Positions 27,339 through 37,020 are shown, counted from the stretch's first letter. The stretch is 64,000 nt of DNA from Methyloversatilis sp. RAC08 (GCF_001713355.1 NZ_CP016448.1:3100001-3164000); one strand, 5' to 3'. Notes: generated from the sequence alone by a model not told the origin. Numbers and translations: made by a program.

Positions 27339-28630
27339 ACCTGCACCTCGGTCAGATTGCGGCCGCGCGTTTCGGTCACCAGGGCCGCACCGGCCAGCCC
27401 GATCAGCGCAGCGACGACGAATACCGACATGCCGGACGCCATGGCGGCAGCGGTCGGCTCGCCCGGCCCGCCGATCTCGCGTTCGATCACCCAGCCGACC
27501 AGCGGCTGCTGAATGGCGGCGCCCAGAAAGCAACCGACATTGACCACACTGGTGGCCATGCCCGACAGCGCCGGCGGATTCACCTCTTTCGCGCTGGCCC
27601 AGCTCAATGTGAAGGCGGCGGCCGACATGCCGAGCAGCGCGAACAGCGCATGGCTGGCCAGCGGTGTCAGCGGCATGCCCTGGGTGAGTGGCTGCCAGCA
27701 CAGCAGATACACCGTGCCGACCGCCAGCATGACGCTCTTGCGCCGGCGCAGCCGGTCGGACAACCGTCCGATGAACAATGCGCCGAAGGCGAAGGCGACC
27801 AGCATCAGGGTGGCGTGCTGCGCCGCCAGCGCGCGATCCATGCCCTGAACCTTCATCAGCCAGGGCACGCACCACAGGCCGGCGAACGAAAAGAAGCTGC
27901 CGGCGATGCCCAGATTGACGAACAGCCCGGGCCAGGTCGAGCGGTTGCCGGCGACGCGCCGCAGTCCGGCCTTCCAGTCGTCGGCCAGCGGCGCATGAGC
28001 GGGCTTGCCGGACAGTTCGCGCAGCGACGGCAGGCCGGCGTCTTCCGGCCGGTCACGCACGTGCAGCCAGGTCAGCACGGCCAGCAGCATCGACAGCAGG
28101 CCGAGCGCCACGAATACCGAACGCCACGACACCACGCCGACCAGCAAGGCCAGCGGCGTCGCAGCGACAGCCGCGCCGAGGTTGCCGATGAACTGGGTCA
28201 GCCCGCTCATCGTGGCGAAGCGGCTTTCCGGAAACCAGGCAGCGTTGATCTTGAGCAGCGCGAGAAAGGGGAAGGACACGCCCAGGCCGACGAGTGCCCG
28301 ACCGACCACCGCGACGTACAGCGAATCCGCCTGGGCGAAGATGATCGAGCCGATGCCGGCGATGACGCCGCCGAAGGCCACGATGCGCCGTGGCCCCAGG
28401 GTGTCCATCAGCACGCCGGTCGGGATCTGCATCACCGTGTAGATCCAGAAGTAGCTGGCCGCGAGGATGCCCAGCGATGCCGGGCCGACCGCAAAGTCGC
28501 GTGTCAGCTCGCCGGCAATCGCGGCCGGCGCGGTGCGGTGGAAGAACACCAGCACATACGAACAGGCGAGCAGCAGGAAGGCGGTCCAGCGCAGGCGGAC
28601 CAGCAGGCGATTCGGTTCTGCAGGAGGCAT
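27335..28630 (-). CDS. Major facilitator superfamily transporter
   Basis: 431-residue, about 12-helix MFS carrier. The loop 2-3 signature appears as GVLMDTLGPRRIVAFGG and its counterpart after helix 8 as FIGRLSDRLRRRKSV. The pattern resembles the anion:cation symporter/nitrate-nitrite branch, but the substrate cannot be read. I chose the ATG at 28630. An ATG 16 codons upstream is possible. It is coupled to the downstream AEC permease and separated from dctM by 74 bp. Confidence 0.88.
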   Translation of the reverse strand: MPPAEPNRLLVRLRWTAFLLLACSYVLVFFHRTAPAAIAGELTRDFAVGPASLGILAASYFWIYTVMQIPTGVLMDTLGPRRIVAFGGVIAGIGSIIFAQADSLYVAVVGRALVGLGVSFPFLALLKINAAWFPESRFATMSGLTQFIGNLGAAVAATPLALLVGVVSWRSVFVALGLLSMLLAVLTWLHVRDRPEDAGLPSLRELSGKPAHAPLADDWKAGLRRVAGNRSTWPGLFVNLGIAGSFFSFAGLWCVPWLMKVQGMDRALAAQHATLMLVAFAFGALFIGRLSDRLRRRKSVMLAVGTVYLLCWQPLTQGMPLTPLASHALFALLGMSAAAFTLSWASAKEVNPPALSGMATSVVNVGCFLGAAIQQPLVGWVIEREIGGPGEPTAAAMASGMSVFVVAALIGLAGAALVTETRGRNLTEVQV

Positions 28631-28704
28631 CGATCGGATTTTACGTGGCGCCGCAGGAATGCGGAGGTGCATCGGCACCTCCGCGGCGTGCTGTGACGGT
28701 TACG

Positions 28705-30711
28705 TCAGTTGTACAGATAGTTCGGCAGCCACAAGCCGATGCCGGGGAACATGTAGAGCAGGATCAGCATGATCACCTGGATGCCCATGAAGGGCAGCAT
28801 GCCGGCGAAGATCTGGTTCAGTGTCACGTGCGACGGCGCGACGCCCTTCAGGTAGAAGGCCGACATCGCCACCGGTGGCGACAGGAAGGCGGTCTGGAGG
28901 TTGATCGCCACCAGCAGGCCGAAGAACAGCGGATCAATGTTGAAGTGCGCCAGCAGCGGCACGAAGATCGGCATGAAGATGACGATGATTTCGGTCCATT
29001 CGAGCGGCCAGCCGAGGATGAAGATGATGCACTGCGCGAGGATCATGAACTGGATCGGTGTCAGATCCATCGACAGCACGAAATTCTCCACCAGCTCCTG
29101 TCCGCCCAGCAGCGCAAACGCGGCCGAGAAGATCGCGCTGCCGACGAACAGCCAGCACACCATGGCCGAGGTCTTGGCGGTCAGGAAGACCGACTCCTTG
29201 ACGACCCCGAAATTCAGCTGGCCGTAGGCCGCCGCCAGCAGCGCGCCGCCGAAGGCGCCGATCGCCGCCGCCTCGGTCGGTGTCGCCAGTCCGAACACGA
29301 TGGAGCCGAGCACCGCCAGGATGAGCACGGCCAGCGGAAAGAAGGACGACAGCAGCATCTTGAAGATTTCCAGCCGCTCGAAACTGAGGATGGCGTAGAA
29401 CGCAATCAGCAGCACGGCGCAGATGGCGCAGGCAATCCAGAAGCTCGATGGGGCGGTCGGTGCGGCGACGGCGTCGTTCGCGGCAGGCGTTTCGGCACCC
29501 GGTTCGGCCAGTGACGGAGCCGGCGCTTCTGCGGCCATGGGCGCCGCTCCGGGCGGTTCCGCGAGACCTGCTTCCTGCGGTGGCTCGGATACGCCCGCCT
29601 CAGGCGGCTCGGACAGTCCCGATTCGAGCGGTGGTTCGCCCAGTCCGCCTTCGGCCGGCGGCTCTGCCAGCCCGCCATCGCTGTCCGGTTCGGCCAGTGA
29701 TGACGATGAATAGCTGCTTTCGAACGATTCAAGACCGGCCGGCACTTCGTCGATCACCTTCACCGCCGTCATCGAGCCGTGGATGGCGAACAGCGATACC
29801 GTCACCGCGATCAGCGGCAGCAGCGCGAGTCCGAGCTGGCCGAGCAGATTGCCCATCGGCACATCGGCGTTGCGCGGGCCTTTCAACGCAGCCAGCAGCG
29901 AGGGCAGGGCACGCGAGCCGTACTGGCGCGCCACCTGCGCAGCGAGTGCCGGCAGCGGAACGTGGCGTTCGGCCTCGGGCAACGGCGGCGCCCAGTCCGG
30001 GCGCAGCTTGGCCATGATGATCACATACACGATGTAAAGGCCGGCAAGCATCAGGCCGGGGAAGAAGGCGCCGGCGTACAGCTTGACCACCGACACGCCG
30101 GCCGTCGCGCCATAGACGATCAGCATGACCGACGGCGGAATCAGGATGCCCAGGCAGCCACCGGCCGTGATGACGCCGGCCGATAGCCGTACGTCGTAAC
30201 CGGCGCGCAGCATGGCCGGCAGCGCCAGCAGGCCCATCAGCGTGACCACCGCACCGACGATGCCGGTGGCGGTCGCGAAGATGGCGCAGGTCACCAGCGT
30301 GGCGATGGCCAGCGAGCCGGGCAGGCGCGACATCGCGAGATGCAGGCTCTTGAACAGCTTTTCGATCAGGTTGGCGCGCTCGACCAGATAGCCCATGAAC
30401 ACGAACAGCGGGATCGAAATCAGCACGTCGTTGGTCATGACCGAAAACGCGCGCTGCACCATCAGGTCCAGCGTCTGCTGGGTCGCGATGCCCGGATTCT
30501 GCGAGCGGTAGGCCAGCCAGGCGAAAATGACGCCCATGCCCATCAGCGTGAAGGCGGTCGGAAAGCCCAGCATGATGGCCACGACGACCAGTGCCAGCAT
30601 CAGCAGGCCCAGGTGTCCGCTGGTCCATTCCGACGGCGCGGGCATCAGGATGGCCGTGGCGGTGATGATGATCGCCATCAGGCCGAAGCCGAAACGCAGT
30701 TCCTTCCTCAT
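28705..30711 (-). CDS. dctM: TRAP transporter large permease (DctM) with a Glu-Pro-rich insertion
   Basis: 668-residue membrane permease of a tripartite ATP-independent periplasmic transporter, using an ion gradient to import an organic acid bound by DctP. Family blocks include AIMLGFPTAFTLMGMG, GGCLGILIPPSVMLIVYG and TPTEAAAIGAFGGALLAAA. Typical DctM proteins have about 425 residues. Here about 240 extra residues sit mid-protein, including a low-complexity stretch around residues 325-430 with five copies of a GL[AGS]EPP-like motif between two added hydrophobic helices. Its ATG overlaps the dctQ stop (ATGA). Confidence 0.92.
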   Translation of the reverse strand: MRKELRFGFGLMAIIITATAILMPAPSEWTSGHLGLLMLALVVVAIMLGFPTAFTLMGMGVIFAWLAYRSQNPGIATQQTLDLMVQRAFSVMTNDVLISIPLFVFMGYLVERANLIEKLFKSLHLAMSRLPGSLAIATLVTCAIFATATGIVGAVVTLMGLLALPAMLRAGYDVRLSAGVITAGGCLGILIPPSVMLIVYGATAGVSVVKLYAGAFFPGLMLAGLYIVYVIIMAKLRPDWAPPLPEAERHVPLPALAAQVARQYGSRALPSLLAALKGPRNADVPMGNLLGQLGLALLPLIAVTVSLFAIHGSMTAVKVIDEVPAGLESFESSYSSSSLAEPDSDGGLAEPPAEGGLGEPPLESGLSEPPEAGVSEPPQEAGLAEPPGAAPMAAEAPAPSLAEPGAETPAANDAVAAPTAPSSFWIACAICAVLLIAFYAILSFERLEIFKMLLSSFFPLAVLILAVLGSIVFGLATPTEAAAIGAFGGALLAAAYGQLNFGVVKESVFLTAKTSAMVCWLFVGSAIFSAAFALLGGQELVENFVLSMDLTPIQFMILAQCIIFILGWPLEWTEIIVIFMPIFVPLLAHFNIDPLFFGLLVAINLQTAFLSPPVAMSAFYLKGVAPSHVTLNQIFAGMLPFMGIQVIMLILLYMFPGIGLWLPNYLYN

Positions 30712-31310
30712 TTCGCGCTCCCGGCCGGCGCCTGTTCGGGCAGATCGGCATGCACCATGTGGCGCAGCTTTTCGACGTCGACTTCCTCCACGTCGCGCAC
30801 GCGCGACGGCCATTCACCCTGGCGGATGCAGATGATGCAGCGCAGGATTTCCACCACGCCCTGCAGCATCAGCGAGGCACCCGCCAGCGGAATGATGGCC
30901 TTGAACGGATAGATCGGCGGGCCGTCGGCCGACACCGAAGAGTGTTCGTTGATCACCCACGATTCGGATGCGAAGTCCCAGCCGGCCCAGCACAGTGCCA
31001 GCACGCCCGGGATGAAGAACACGAAGTACAGGATGAGGTCCAGCGTCGCCTGGGTGCGCGGCCGGAAGAAGCCGTACAGCACGTCGCCGCGCACGTGGCC
31101 GCTCGCCGCCAGCGTGTAGGCGCCCGCCATCATGAACAGCGTGCCGTACAGCATGTAGGTGGCGTCGAACACCCAGGCGTGCGGCGAATTCAGCACGTAG
31201 CGGGAAAACACTTCCCAGGTGATGACCAGTGTCAGCAGCACAACAGTCCACGCGAAGGCGTGGCCGACCAAGGTGTTGAATCGATCTATGCGCAGCAGCA
31301 GTTGTTGCAT
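30708..31310 (-). CDS. dctQ: TRAP transporter small permease (DctQ)
   Basis: 200-residue small membrane subunit with four helices and the DctQ hallmark ITWEVFSRYVLNSPHAWVFD near helix 2. It is long for DctQ (usually about 160-180) because of a charged C-terminal tail after ILRCIICIRQGEWPS. It overlaps dctM by 4 bp. An ATG at 31310 gives the normal N terminus; a longer frame runs into the terminator-like hairpin upstream. Confidence 0.92.
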   Translation of the reverse strand: MQQLLLRIDRFNTLVGHAFAWTVVLLTLVITWEVFSRYVLNSPHAWVFDATYMLYGTLFMMAGAYTLAASGHVRGDVLYGFFRPRTQATLDLILYFVFFIPGVLALCWAGWDFASESWVINEHSSVSADGPPIYPFKAIIPLAGASLMLQGVVEILRCIICIRQGEWPSRVRDVEEVDVEKLRHMVHADLPEQAPAGSAK

Positions 31311-31352
31311 GGCGGTTTCCTGATCCGGCAGGCACGCGCATCGATGCCTGCA

Positions 31353-31388
31353 ATGAAAAAACCGGCGCCCCGTCCCGGAGCGCCGGTC
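31353..31388 (-). terminator. Intrinsic terminator between dctP and dctQ
   Basis: On the minus strand an ACCGGCGC/GCGCCGGT stem, extended by further GC pairs, is followed directly by six T residues. It begins about 20 bp after the dctP stop and ends about 40 bp before dctQ. Read-through would let dctP be expressed in excess over the membrane subunits, as is common for binding proteins. Confidence 0.85.
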
Positions 31389-31407
31389 TGTCACCTACCG
31401 ACCGGGC

Positions 31408-32535
31408 TCAGCCCTTCTTCGAGAAGAAGTGGTCGTAAGCCATGCGGAAATTGACGGTGGTGTCGTTCTGCCAGGCCGCGGCGCGCTTCGCAAACGTGCG
31501 CTGCGATTCGAGCACCTTGGCGAACAGCGGATTTTCCGACGCCTTCTTCTCGGTCACCTTGTCCCACGCGGCAAGCTGCGCCTTCAGGATCGGGTCCGGC
31601 GTCTTGTAGAACTTCACGCCCTGCTTGTCGCGCATCTCCATGTAGGCCGTGGAATAGCGATCGATCGCCTTCCAGGACATTTCGGCCGAGGCAGCCGGAA
31701 CGGCCGACGCGATGATGGCGCGCAGGTCGGGTGCCAGGGCATCGAGGCGCTTCTTGTTGAACAGGATTTCGAACTGTTCCGACGCCTGGTGGAAGCTCTG
31801 CAGCATGCACACCTTGGCCACGTCGGGGAAGCCGAGCACCTGGTCGCTGGACGCGTTGTTGAATTCGGCCGCGTCGAGCAGGCCGCGGTCCATCGCCGGC
31901 ACGATTTCGCCGCCGGGCAGTGCATTGACCGACACGCCCATGTCGGTGAACACGTCGATCGACAGACCGACGGTGCGGAACTTCAGGCCCTTCATGTCTT
32001 CCGCCTTCGATACCGGCTTCTTGAACCAGCCCAGCGGCTGGGTCGGCATCGGACCATACATGTAGGACACGACGTCCATGTTCAGACTCTTGTAGATCTC
32101 TTCCAGCAGCGCCTTGCCGCCACCGAACTCGTGCCACGCGAGAAGCATGTTGGCGTCCATGCCGAAGGCCGGACCGGAGCCCCACAGCGCGAGCGCGGAA
32201 TTCTTGCCGTACCAGTAGGCGATCACGCCGTGGCCGCCATCGAGCGTGCCCTTGTTGACCGCATCCAGCAAGTCGAACGCCTTCACCACCGAACCGGCGG
32301 GCAGTACGTCGATCTTCAGGCGGCCACCCGACATTTCATTGACCAGCTTGGCGTAGTCCTGCGCGAATTCGTGAAAGATGTCTTTCGCCGGCCAGGTGGA
32401 CTGGAAGCGCAACGTGATAGGCGACTGGGCGACCGAAATGCTCGGGAACGCCACCGCCGCCGTACCGGCTGCGGTGCCGGCGGCTTTGGCCAGGAAGTTT
32501 CTGCGGGCTGACTGGGGTTTGTTCTGTTCGGACAT
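31408..32535 (-). CDS. dctP: TRAP transporter substrate-binding protein (DctP/TakP type)
   Basis: 375-residue periplasmic solute-binding protein. It begins with a twin-arginine signal (ARRNFLAKAAG, then AAVAFPSISVAQS), so it is probably exported folded. Family blocks are FQSTWPAKDIFHEFAQDYAK, LKFRTVGLSIDVFTDMGVS and AAEFNNASSDQVLGF; the last resembles the carboxylate-binding region of TakP, the alpha-keto-acid binder. The ligand is probably an organic or keto acid. A GAGGAGAG ribosome site precedes the ATG. It heads dctPQM. Confidence 0.93.
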   Translation of the reverse strand: MSEQNKPQSARRNFLAKAAGTAAGTAAVAFPSISVAQSPITLRFQSTWPAKDIFHEFAQDYAKLVNEMSGGRLKIDVLPAGSVVKAFDLLDAVNKGTLDGGHGVIAYWYGKNSALALWGSGPAFGMDANMLLAWHEFGGGKALLEEIYKSLNMDVVSYMYGPMPTQPLGWFKKPVSKAEDMKGLKFRTVGLSIDVFTDMGVSVNALPGGEIVPAMDRGLLDAAEFNNASSDQVLGFPDVAKVCMLQSFHQASEQFEILFNKKRLDALAPDLRAIIASAVPAASAEMSWKAIDRYSTAYMEMRDKQGVKFYKTPDPILKAQLAAWDKVTEKKASENPLFAKVLESQRTFAKRAAAWQNDTTVNFRMAYDHFFSKKG

Positions 32536-32715
32536 GTGGTGCTCTCCTCATCGTCGTTGTTGTGACCGCATCATGCCGTGCGGTGCAATGTTCGCCGTGT
32601 GTCGTACAGAGACGACGTGCCGGGATGCTAACCCCGCTTTACCGGCCACGACAAGGCGCACCGCAGCGACGCTGCGCAGGCGGGCGCACCGTATATTTTC
32701 TGCCTTACGGTTTCC

Positions 32716-34059
32716 TTACTTCACCAGACCCCAGTGCTGCAGTCGCTGAAAGGCGAACTGCGCCTGCGCGTCCTTGTTGCCGCTGCGGATGTAGGCGGCG
32801 TAGTGCTGGCTGGCGTTGCGCTTGTCCTGCATCGTTTCGTAAGCCACACCCTTCAGGAACAATGTGGACGGGTTGCCCGGCAGGATGCGGTCGTAGGCAT
32901 TGAACGATGCCAGTGCCTCCTGCGGCTTGTTCAGCGCCAGCCTGGACACGCCGCGCTGGTATATCGCCTGGCCTTCGCCCGGATAAAGCTCTGCTGCGCG
33001 CGCGAAGTGACGATCCGCATCGTCGTACTGTTTCTGCGCAATGAGGCATTTGCCCATCAGCACATTGCCGCAGTAGTCGTCCGGTGCCACCTTCAGCGCC
33101 TTTGCGAAACTGCCTTCCGCTTCCTCGATCGATTTCTTCGCCATCAGCGATTCGCCGTCCTGCTGCGCCTTGATGGCCGGCGCGATGCGACGCAGTGACG
33201 CCGTGTTGTCCATGTAGCGTTCGCGCGACATCTTCCTGTTGCGCAGCGAACCGTAGGTGCCCTGCGCCTCGCGCTCGGCCGTGGCGTAACGCTCGTCGGA
33301 CATCGGATGCGACGAGAACATGGTCTGCAGCAGACTGGGCTTGGCCTTGTTCTGGCTGCGCAGCATGTCCATCAGATTCACCATGCCGTCCGGGTTGTAG
33401 CCGGCCTTGGTCATGTATTCCAGGCCCAGCGCGTCGGCCTGGCGCTCGTCGCTGCGCGAGTAGCCGGCCAGCAGCGCACTGGCGCCGACCTGGGTCGCGA
33501 TATTGGCCAGCGGTGCGGCGCCGCGGTAGTCGGACATCGCCACTGCGACATTGACCGCCGTCGCGCCGACCTGGGCGATCATCGTGCGACCCGCCTGTTT
33601 CGCGCTGTGGCGCGCATTGACGTGACCCGTCTCGTGACCGAGCAGGGCCGCCAGTTCGTCCTCGCTGTCCATGTCCAGCATGATGCCGCGCGTGACCGCC
33701 ATGCTGCCGCCGGGGAAGGTGTAGGCGTTGATGTAATTGGCGTTCACCACGCGCGCGTTGTAAGGCACCTCGGGCCGGTGGGTCTTGCGCGCCAGCGACA
33801 GTTCGAGATCATTTACGTAGCGGTTCAGGGCGTTGTCCTGCACCGCGCCGTAGTCGGCCGAGAACTGCTTCGGCGAGTGCTGGCGGTCGATGCCCAGCTC
33901 ACCTTCCTCTGACATGCCGACAACGACCTGCTGGCCGGTGATCGGATCGGTCGCACAGCCGGTCAGCTGAGGCAGCGTCACCGCCGCGCCGGCGATGCCG
34001 GACAACCAGAGGAAGTCGCGGCGCGACATTTCGCGGCGGAAGTAGCGGTCATGTGACAT
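32716..34059 (-). CDS. M48-family metalloprotease lipoprotein with TPR region (BepA/LoiP-like)
   Basis: 447-residue periplasmic metallopeptidase. The zinc motif is LLGHETGHVNARHS, with the third ligand expected in the DALGLEYMTKAGYN region. The C-terminal half (about 285-445) is TPR-like (DDYCGNVLMGKCLIAQKQYDDA). The N terminus has both a twin-arginine pattern (SRRDFLWLSG) and a lipobox (LPQLTGCATDP), suggesting a Tat-exported lipoprotein. BepA relatives degrade or help assemble outer-membrane proteins such as LptD. The ATG at 34059 has an AAAGGA site. Confidence 0.9.
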   Translation of the reverse strand: MSHDRYFRREMSRRDFLWLSGIAGAAVTLPQLTGCATDPITGQQVVVGMSEEGELGIDRQHSPKQFSADYGAVQDNALNRYVNDLELSLARKTHRPEVPYNARVVNANYINAYTFPGGSMAVTRGIMLDMDSEDELAALLGHETGHVNARHSAKQAGRTMIAQVGATAVNVAVAMSDYRGAAPLANIATQVGASALLAGYSRSDERQADALGLEYMTKAGYNPDGMVNLMDMLRSQNKAKPSLLQTMFSSHPMSDERYATAEREAQGTYGSLRNRKMSRERYMDNTASLRRIAPAIKAQQDGESLMAKKSIEEAEGSFAKALKVAPDDYCGNVLMGKCLIAQKQYDDADRHFARAAELYPGEGQAIYQRGVSRLALNKPQEALASFNAYDRILPGNPSTLFLKGVAYETMQDKRNASQHYAAYIRSGNKDAQAQFAFQRLQHWGLVK

Positions 34060-34172
34060 GTGTTTCGTCCTTTCGATCATCAGTCGGCGTGCCCACCATA
34101 ACGATTCGATGCAGCGGGACGCTGACGGTACTTCAGAGACAAGATTCAGGGTGCATGGTCAGGCGCTTGCCG

Positions 34173-35864
34173 TCACAGCGGTTCGGCGTGCTCGACCATC
34201 AGCTGTATCCGGCGCACGCCCTGATATTCGTTGATGTCCAGCCGGTAGGCCGCGTTGACACGGGCCGGCAGCGGTTCCGCTCGGTTGAACCAGATGGCGT
34301 CGAAACTTGCGCCGTCCTTCACCAGCGCGAGCTTGAGGTGCTTGTCCTTCAGCAGGCGCTGGTTGCGCACTTCGAAGCGGTCGGAAAAAACCGGAGGCGG
34401 AAAACCCTGGCCCCATGTTTCAGCTTCGATCAGCGTCGCCGCGTTGAGGTTCATCAGGGACGCTTCCAGCGCACCATCGGTTTCTATGGTGCGGGTCAGC
34501 GCGGAAGGTTCCACCATGTCGGCGACCGCCCGTTCGAAGGCGGTTCGAAAGCGGTCGAGGTCGTGTTCGAGCAGCGTCAGGCCAGCCGCCATGGCATGGC
34601 CGCCGAAGCGGATGATGAGGCCGGGGTCGCGCTTGGATACCAGATCGAGCGCGTCGCGCAGGTGCAGGCCGGGAATCGAGCGGCCCGAGCCCTTGATTTC
34701 ACCCTCGTGGCCGCGCGCAAAGGCGATGGTCGGGCGGTGCGCGCGCTCCTTGATGCGCGAGGCGACGATGCCGATGACGCCCTGGTGCCAGTCCGGGTGG
34801 AACAACGACAGCGACTTCGACTCGCCGATATCGATGCCGGTCAGTTGCGCCTCGGCGTCTTCCTGCATGCCCTGTTCGATTTCGCGCCGCTCGCGGTTGA
34901 TCGCGTCGAGCTGCTGCGCCAGACCGAGCGCGCGCGTGAAGTCATCGGTGATCAGGCATTCGATGCCGAGCGACATGTCCGACAGGCGTCCGGCCGCGTT
35001 CAGCCGCGGCCCGAGCGCGAAGCCCAGATCGAAGGATTGCGCCTGCGATGGCTCGCGCCCGGCGGCCGCGAACAGCGCGCGCAGCCCGGGCACCATATTG
35101 CCGGCGCGGATGCGCTGCATGCCCTGGGTGACCAGAATGCGATTGTTGTGGTCCAGCTTCACTACGTCGGCCACGGTGCCGAGCGCCACCAGATCGAGCA
35201 GATTGCCCAGATTCGGCGCCTCACGGCCGTCGAAGGCGCCGCGGCTGCGCAGTTCGGCGCGCAGCGCCAGCATGACGTAGAACATGACGCCGCAGCCGGC
35301 GATGGCCTTGCTCGGGAAGTCGCAGCCCGGCTGGTTCGGATTGACGATGACGTCGGCCGCCGGCAGTTCGTCGCCCGGCAGGTGGTGGTCGGTCACCAGT
35401 ACCGACATGCCCAGCTCATTCGCGCGTGCCACGCCCTCTACGCTGGCGATGCCGTTGTCGACGGTGATCAGCATGTCCGGTTCGGCGTGTGCCGCCAGAT
35501 CGACGATTTCCGGCGTCAGGCCATAGCCGTATTCGAAGCGGTTCGGCACCAGATAGCTTACGTTGGCACCCATGGCGCGCAGCGCGCGGATGCCGATGGC
35601 GCACGCGGTGGCTCCATCGCAGTCATAGTCGGCGACGATCAGCAGGCGGGCGTCGGCTTCGATCGCGTCGGCCAGCATCACGGCCGCGTCGGCCAGCCCG
35701 CGCATCGAATCCGGCGGCAGCAGCGCGTTGAGCGAATAGTCGATCTGGCTGCGGTCCTGTACGCCACGCGCGGCGTACAGGCGAGCCAGCAACGGGTGTA
35801 CGCCCTGCTGGGCGAGCATTTCGCTGCTGCGCAGCGGGACGGGGCGGTTCTTGATGCAGGTCAT
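34173..35864 (-). CDS. recJ: Single-stranded-DNA-specific exonuclease RecJ
   Basis: 563-residue 5'-3' ssDNA exonuclease for recombination and repair. DHH-family metal motifs are all visible: VADYDCDGATA, ITVDNGIAS and VTDHHLPGDELP. The DHHA1 signature (RFGGHAMAAGLTL) and an OB-fold C terminus (VNAAYRLDINEYQGVRRIQLM) follow. Length is normal. The neighbouring PGM-like gene ends at 35892, 27 bp upstream of this start on the same strand. Confidence 0.96.
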   Translation of the reverse strand: MTCIKNRPVPLRSSEMLAQQGVHPLLARLYAARGVQDRSQIDYSLNALLPPDSMRGLADAAVMLADAIEADARLLIVADYDCDGATACAIGIRALRAMGANVSYLVPNRFEYGYGLTPEIVDLAAHAEPDMLITVDNGIASVEGVARANELGMSVLVTDHHLPGDELPAADVIVNPNQPGCDFPSKAIAGCGVMFYVMLALRAELRSRGAFDGREAPNLGNLLDLVALGTVADVVKLDHNNRILVTQGMQRIRAGNMVPGLRALFAAAGREPSQAQSFDLGFALGPRLNAAGRLSDMSLGIECLITDDFTRALGLAQQLDAINRERREIEQGMQEDAEAQLTGIDIGESKSLSLFHPDWHQGVIGIVASRIKERAHRPTIAFARGHEGEIKGSGRSIPGLHLRDALDLVSKRDPGLIIRFGGHAMAAGLTLLEHDLDRFRTAFERAVADMVEPSALTRTIETDGALEASLMNLNAATLIEAETWGQGFPPPVFSDRFEVRNQRLLKDKHLKLALVKDGASFDAIWFNRAEPLPARVNAAYRLDINEYQGVRRIQLMVEHAEPL

Positions 35865-35891
35865 CGGAATTCCGGTGGCAGGGGCCGCGCG

Positions 35892-36896
35892 TCAGCGCGA
35901 CGCAACGACGGAGAAGGGACGGCGCCAGAACTTCATCAGATCGCGCCGGTGCACGGTGACATCGATGCGACCATTGTCGCCGCTCAGTGTCAGGGTGAGT
36001 GTCTGCACATCGCCGCGTCTGAGTGCGGCCAATGCCGGCACGATCCACTGTGTGTCGAGTGCGGTAGCAGCCTGCGCCCAGGCTTCTGCATCGAGGTAGA
36101 GCGAGGGCGCCAGCGCGCTGTCGAGCACCACGAGATTGTCCGGCAGCAGCGCCACACCGACCTGGGCCGGCAGCGGCGCCGTGCGCACGCCGGCTGCCAG
36201 CGCCATGCCGCGCGCCAGCGCATTGTCGGACCACACCTGTATCGGCCTTGCCTGCGCCCGCGCGACTGCCACGCCTGCGCCCCAGAACCACAGACTGTTG
36301 ATGGCCGGGCGTCCGGATTCTTCACGTGCGGCATTCACCGGATGGCTGTGAAACAGCATCTGCGTCTCGTTCATCCACTGGCGTACCCTGGCACCGTCCG
36401 GACCGGACGGCAGGCGCATGTCGATCTTGCGCCCGAGCGCACCACCGGGCGGAGTGGTGTCGACCGAAATGGCCTCATGCAGCGCCAGATGCCCGTGACC
36501 GCCGGCGCCCATGTACAGCCAGCCCACATTGGCGAAGTGGGCATTCCACGACGCGCTCAGCGCGGCGGCCTCCTCGGCGTCCGGCGCCACGTCTGGCGCA
36601 TCGGTCAGCAGCAGGGCGTCGCGCGCGAAGCGCAGATGCACGGCGTCGGCCGCCAGCCACGCCCGGCTGTTTACCGCCTCGCCCTGGCCGGCACGGCGCA
36701 GCGCGCCGAACGGTGCCCGCTCGTCGAGCCCGAACAGTGAAGCCAGCAGGTATTCGGCCGCCAGCGCCGGCCGCCGCAGGATGCTGCCGCAACCGGCCAG
36801 ACGCGACAGCGCCGGCGTCTTCAGCGATTGCAGGGCGGCTGGCTGTTGCGGGGAGGGCGGCCAAAGCAGGCCGGGCAGAACGATGTGCAGGGACAT
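35892..36896 (-). CDS. Conserved protein resembling cofactor-independent phosphoglycerate mutase regulators (COG4255-like), function unknown
   Basis: 334-residue soluble protein. It opens with MSLHIVLPGLLWP and contains LRFARDALLLTDA, FFxS-like HSHPVNAAREESGRPAINSLWFWGAG and IQVWSDNALARGMA blocks. I associate these with a betaproteobacterial conserved family often annotated as phosphoglycerate-mutase-like, found upstream of recJ. No metal-binding catalytic set of true iPGM is evident, so enzymatic activity is doubtful. Start at the ATG 36896. Confidence 0.65.
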   Translation of the reverse strand: MSLHIVLPGLLWPPSPQQPAALQSLKTPALSRLAGCGSILRRPALAAEYLLASLFGLDERAPFGALRRAGQGEAVNSRAWLAADAVHLRFARDALLLTDAPDVAPDAEEAAALSASWNAHFANVGWLYMGAGGHGHLALHEAISVDTTPPGGALGRKIDMRLPSGPDGARVRQWMNETQMLFHSHPVNAAREESGRPAINSLWFWGAGVAVARAQARPIQVWSDNALARGMALAAGVRTAPLPAQVGVALLPDNLVVLDSALAPSLYLDAEAWAQAATALDTQWIVPALAALRRGDVQTLTLTLSGDNGRIDVTVHRRDLMKFWRRPFSVVASR

Positions 36897-37020
36897 CGCG
36901 CAAGTGTACCCCGCCGACCGCCCTGACTTCGCGGCTTGCATGATCCGTTGCAGTGGCCCCGTGAGAGCGGCCCTTGCGGGAGCGGCGGTCTGCGGGAGTG
37001 GCGGCCTGTGGGAGCGGTCC

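Noticed and set aside
34053-36740. 895-residue plus-strand ORF opposite recJ and the PGM-like gene
   Set aside because: It spans two well-supported genes in antisense and has shadow composition (Gln/His/Arg-rich) without domains.
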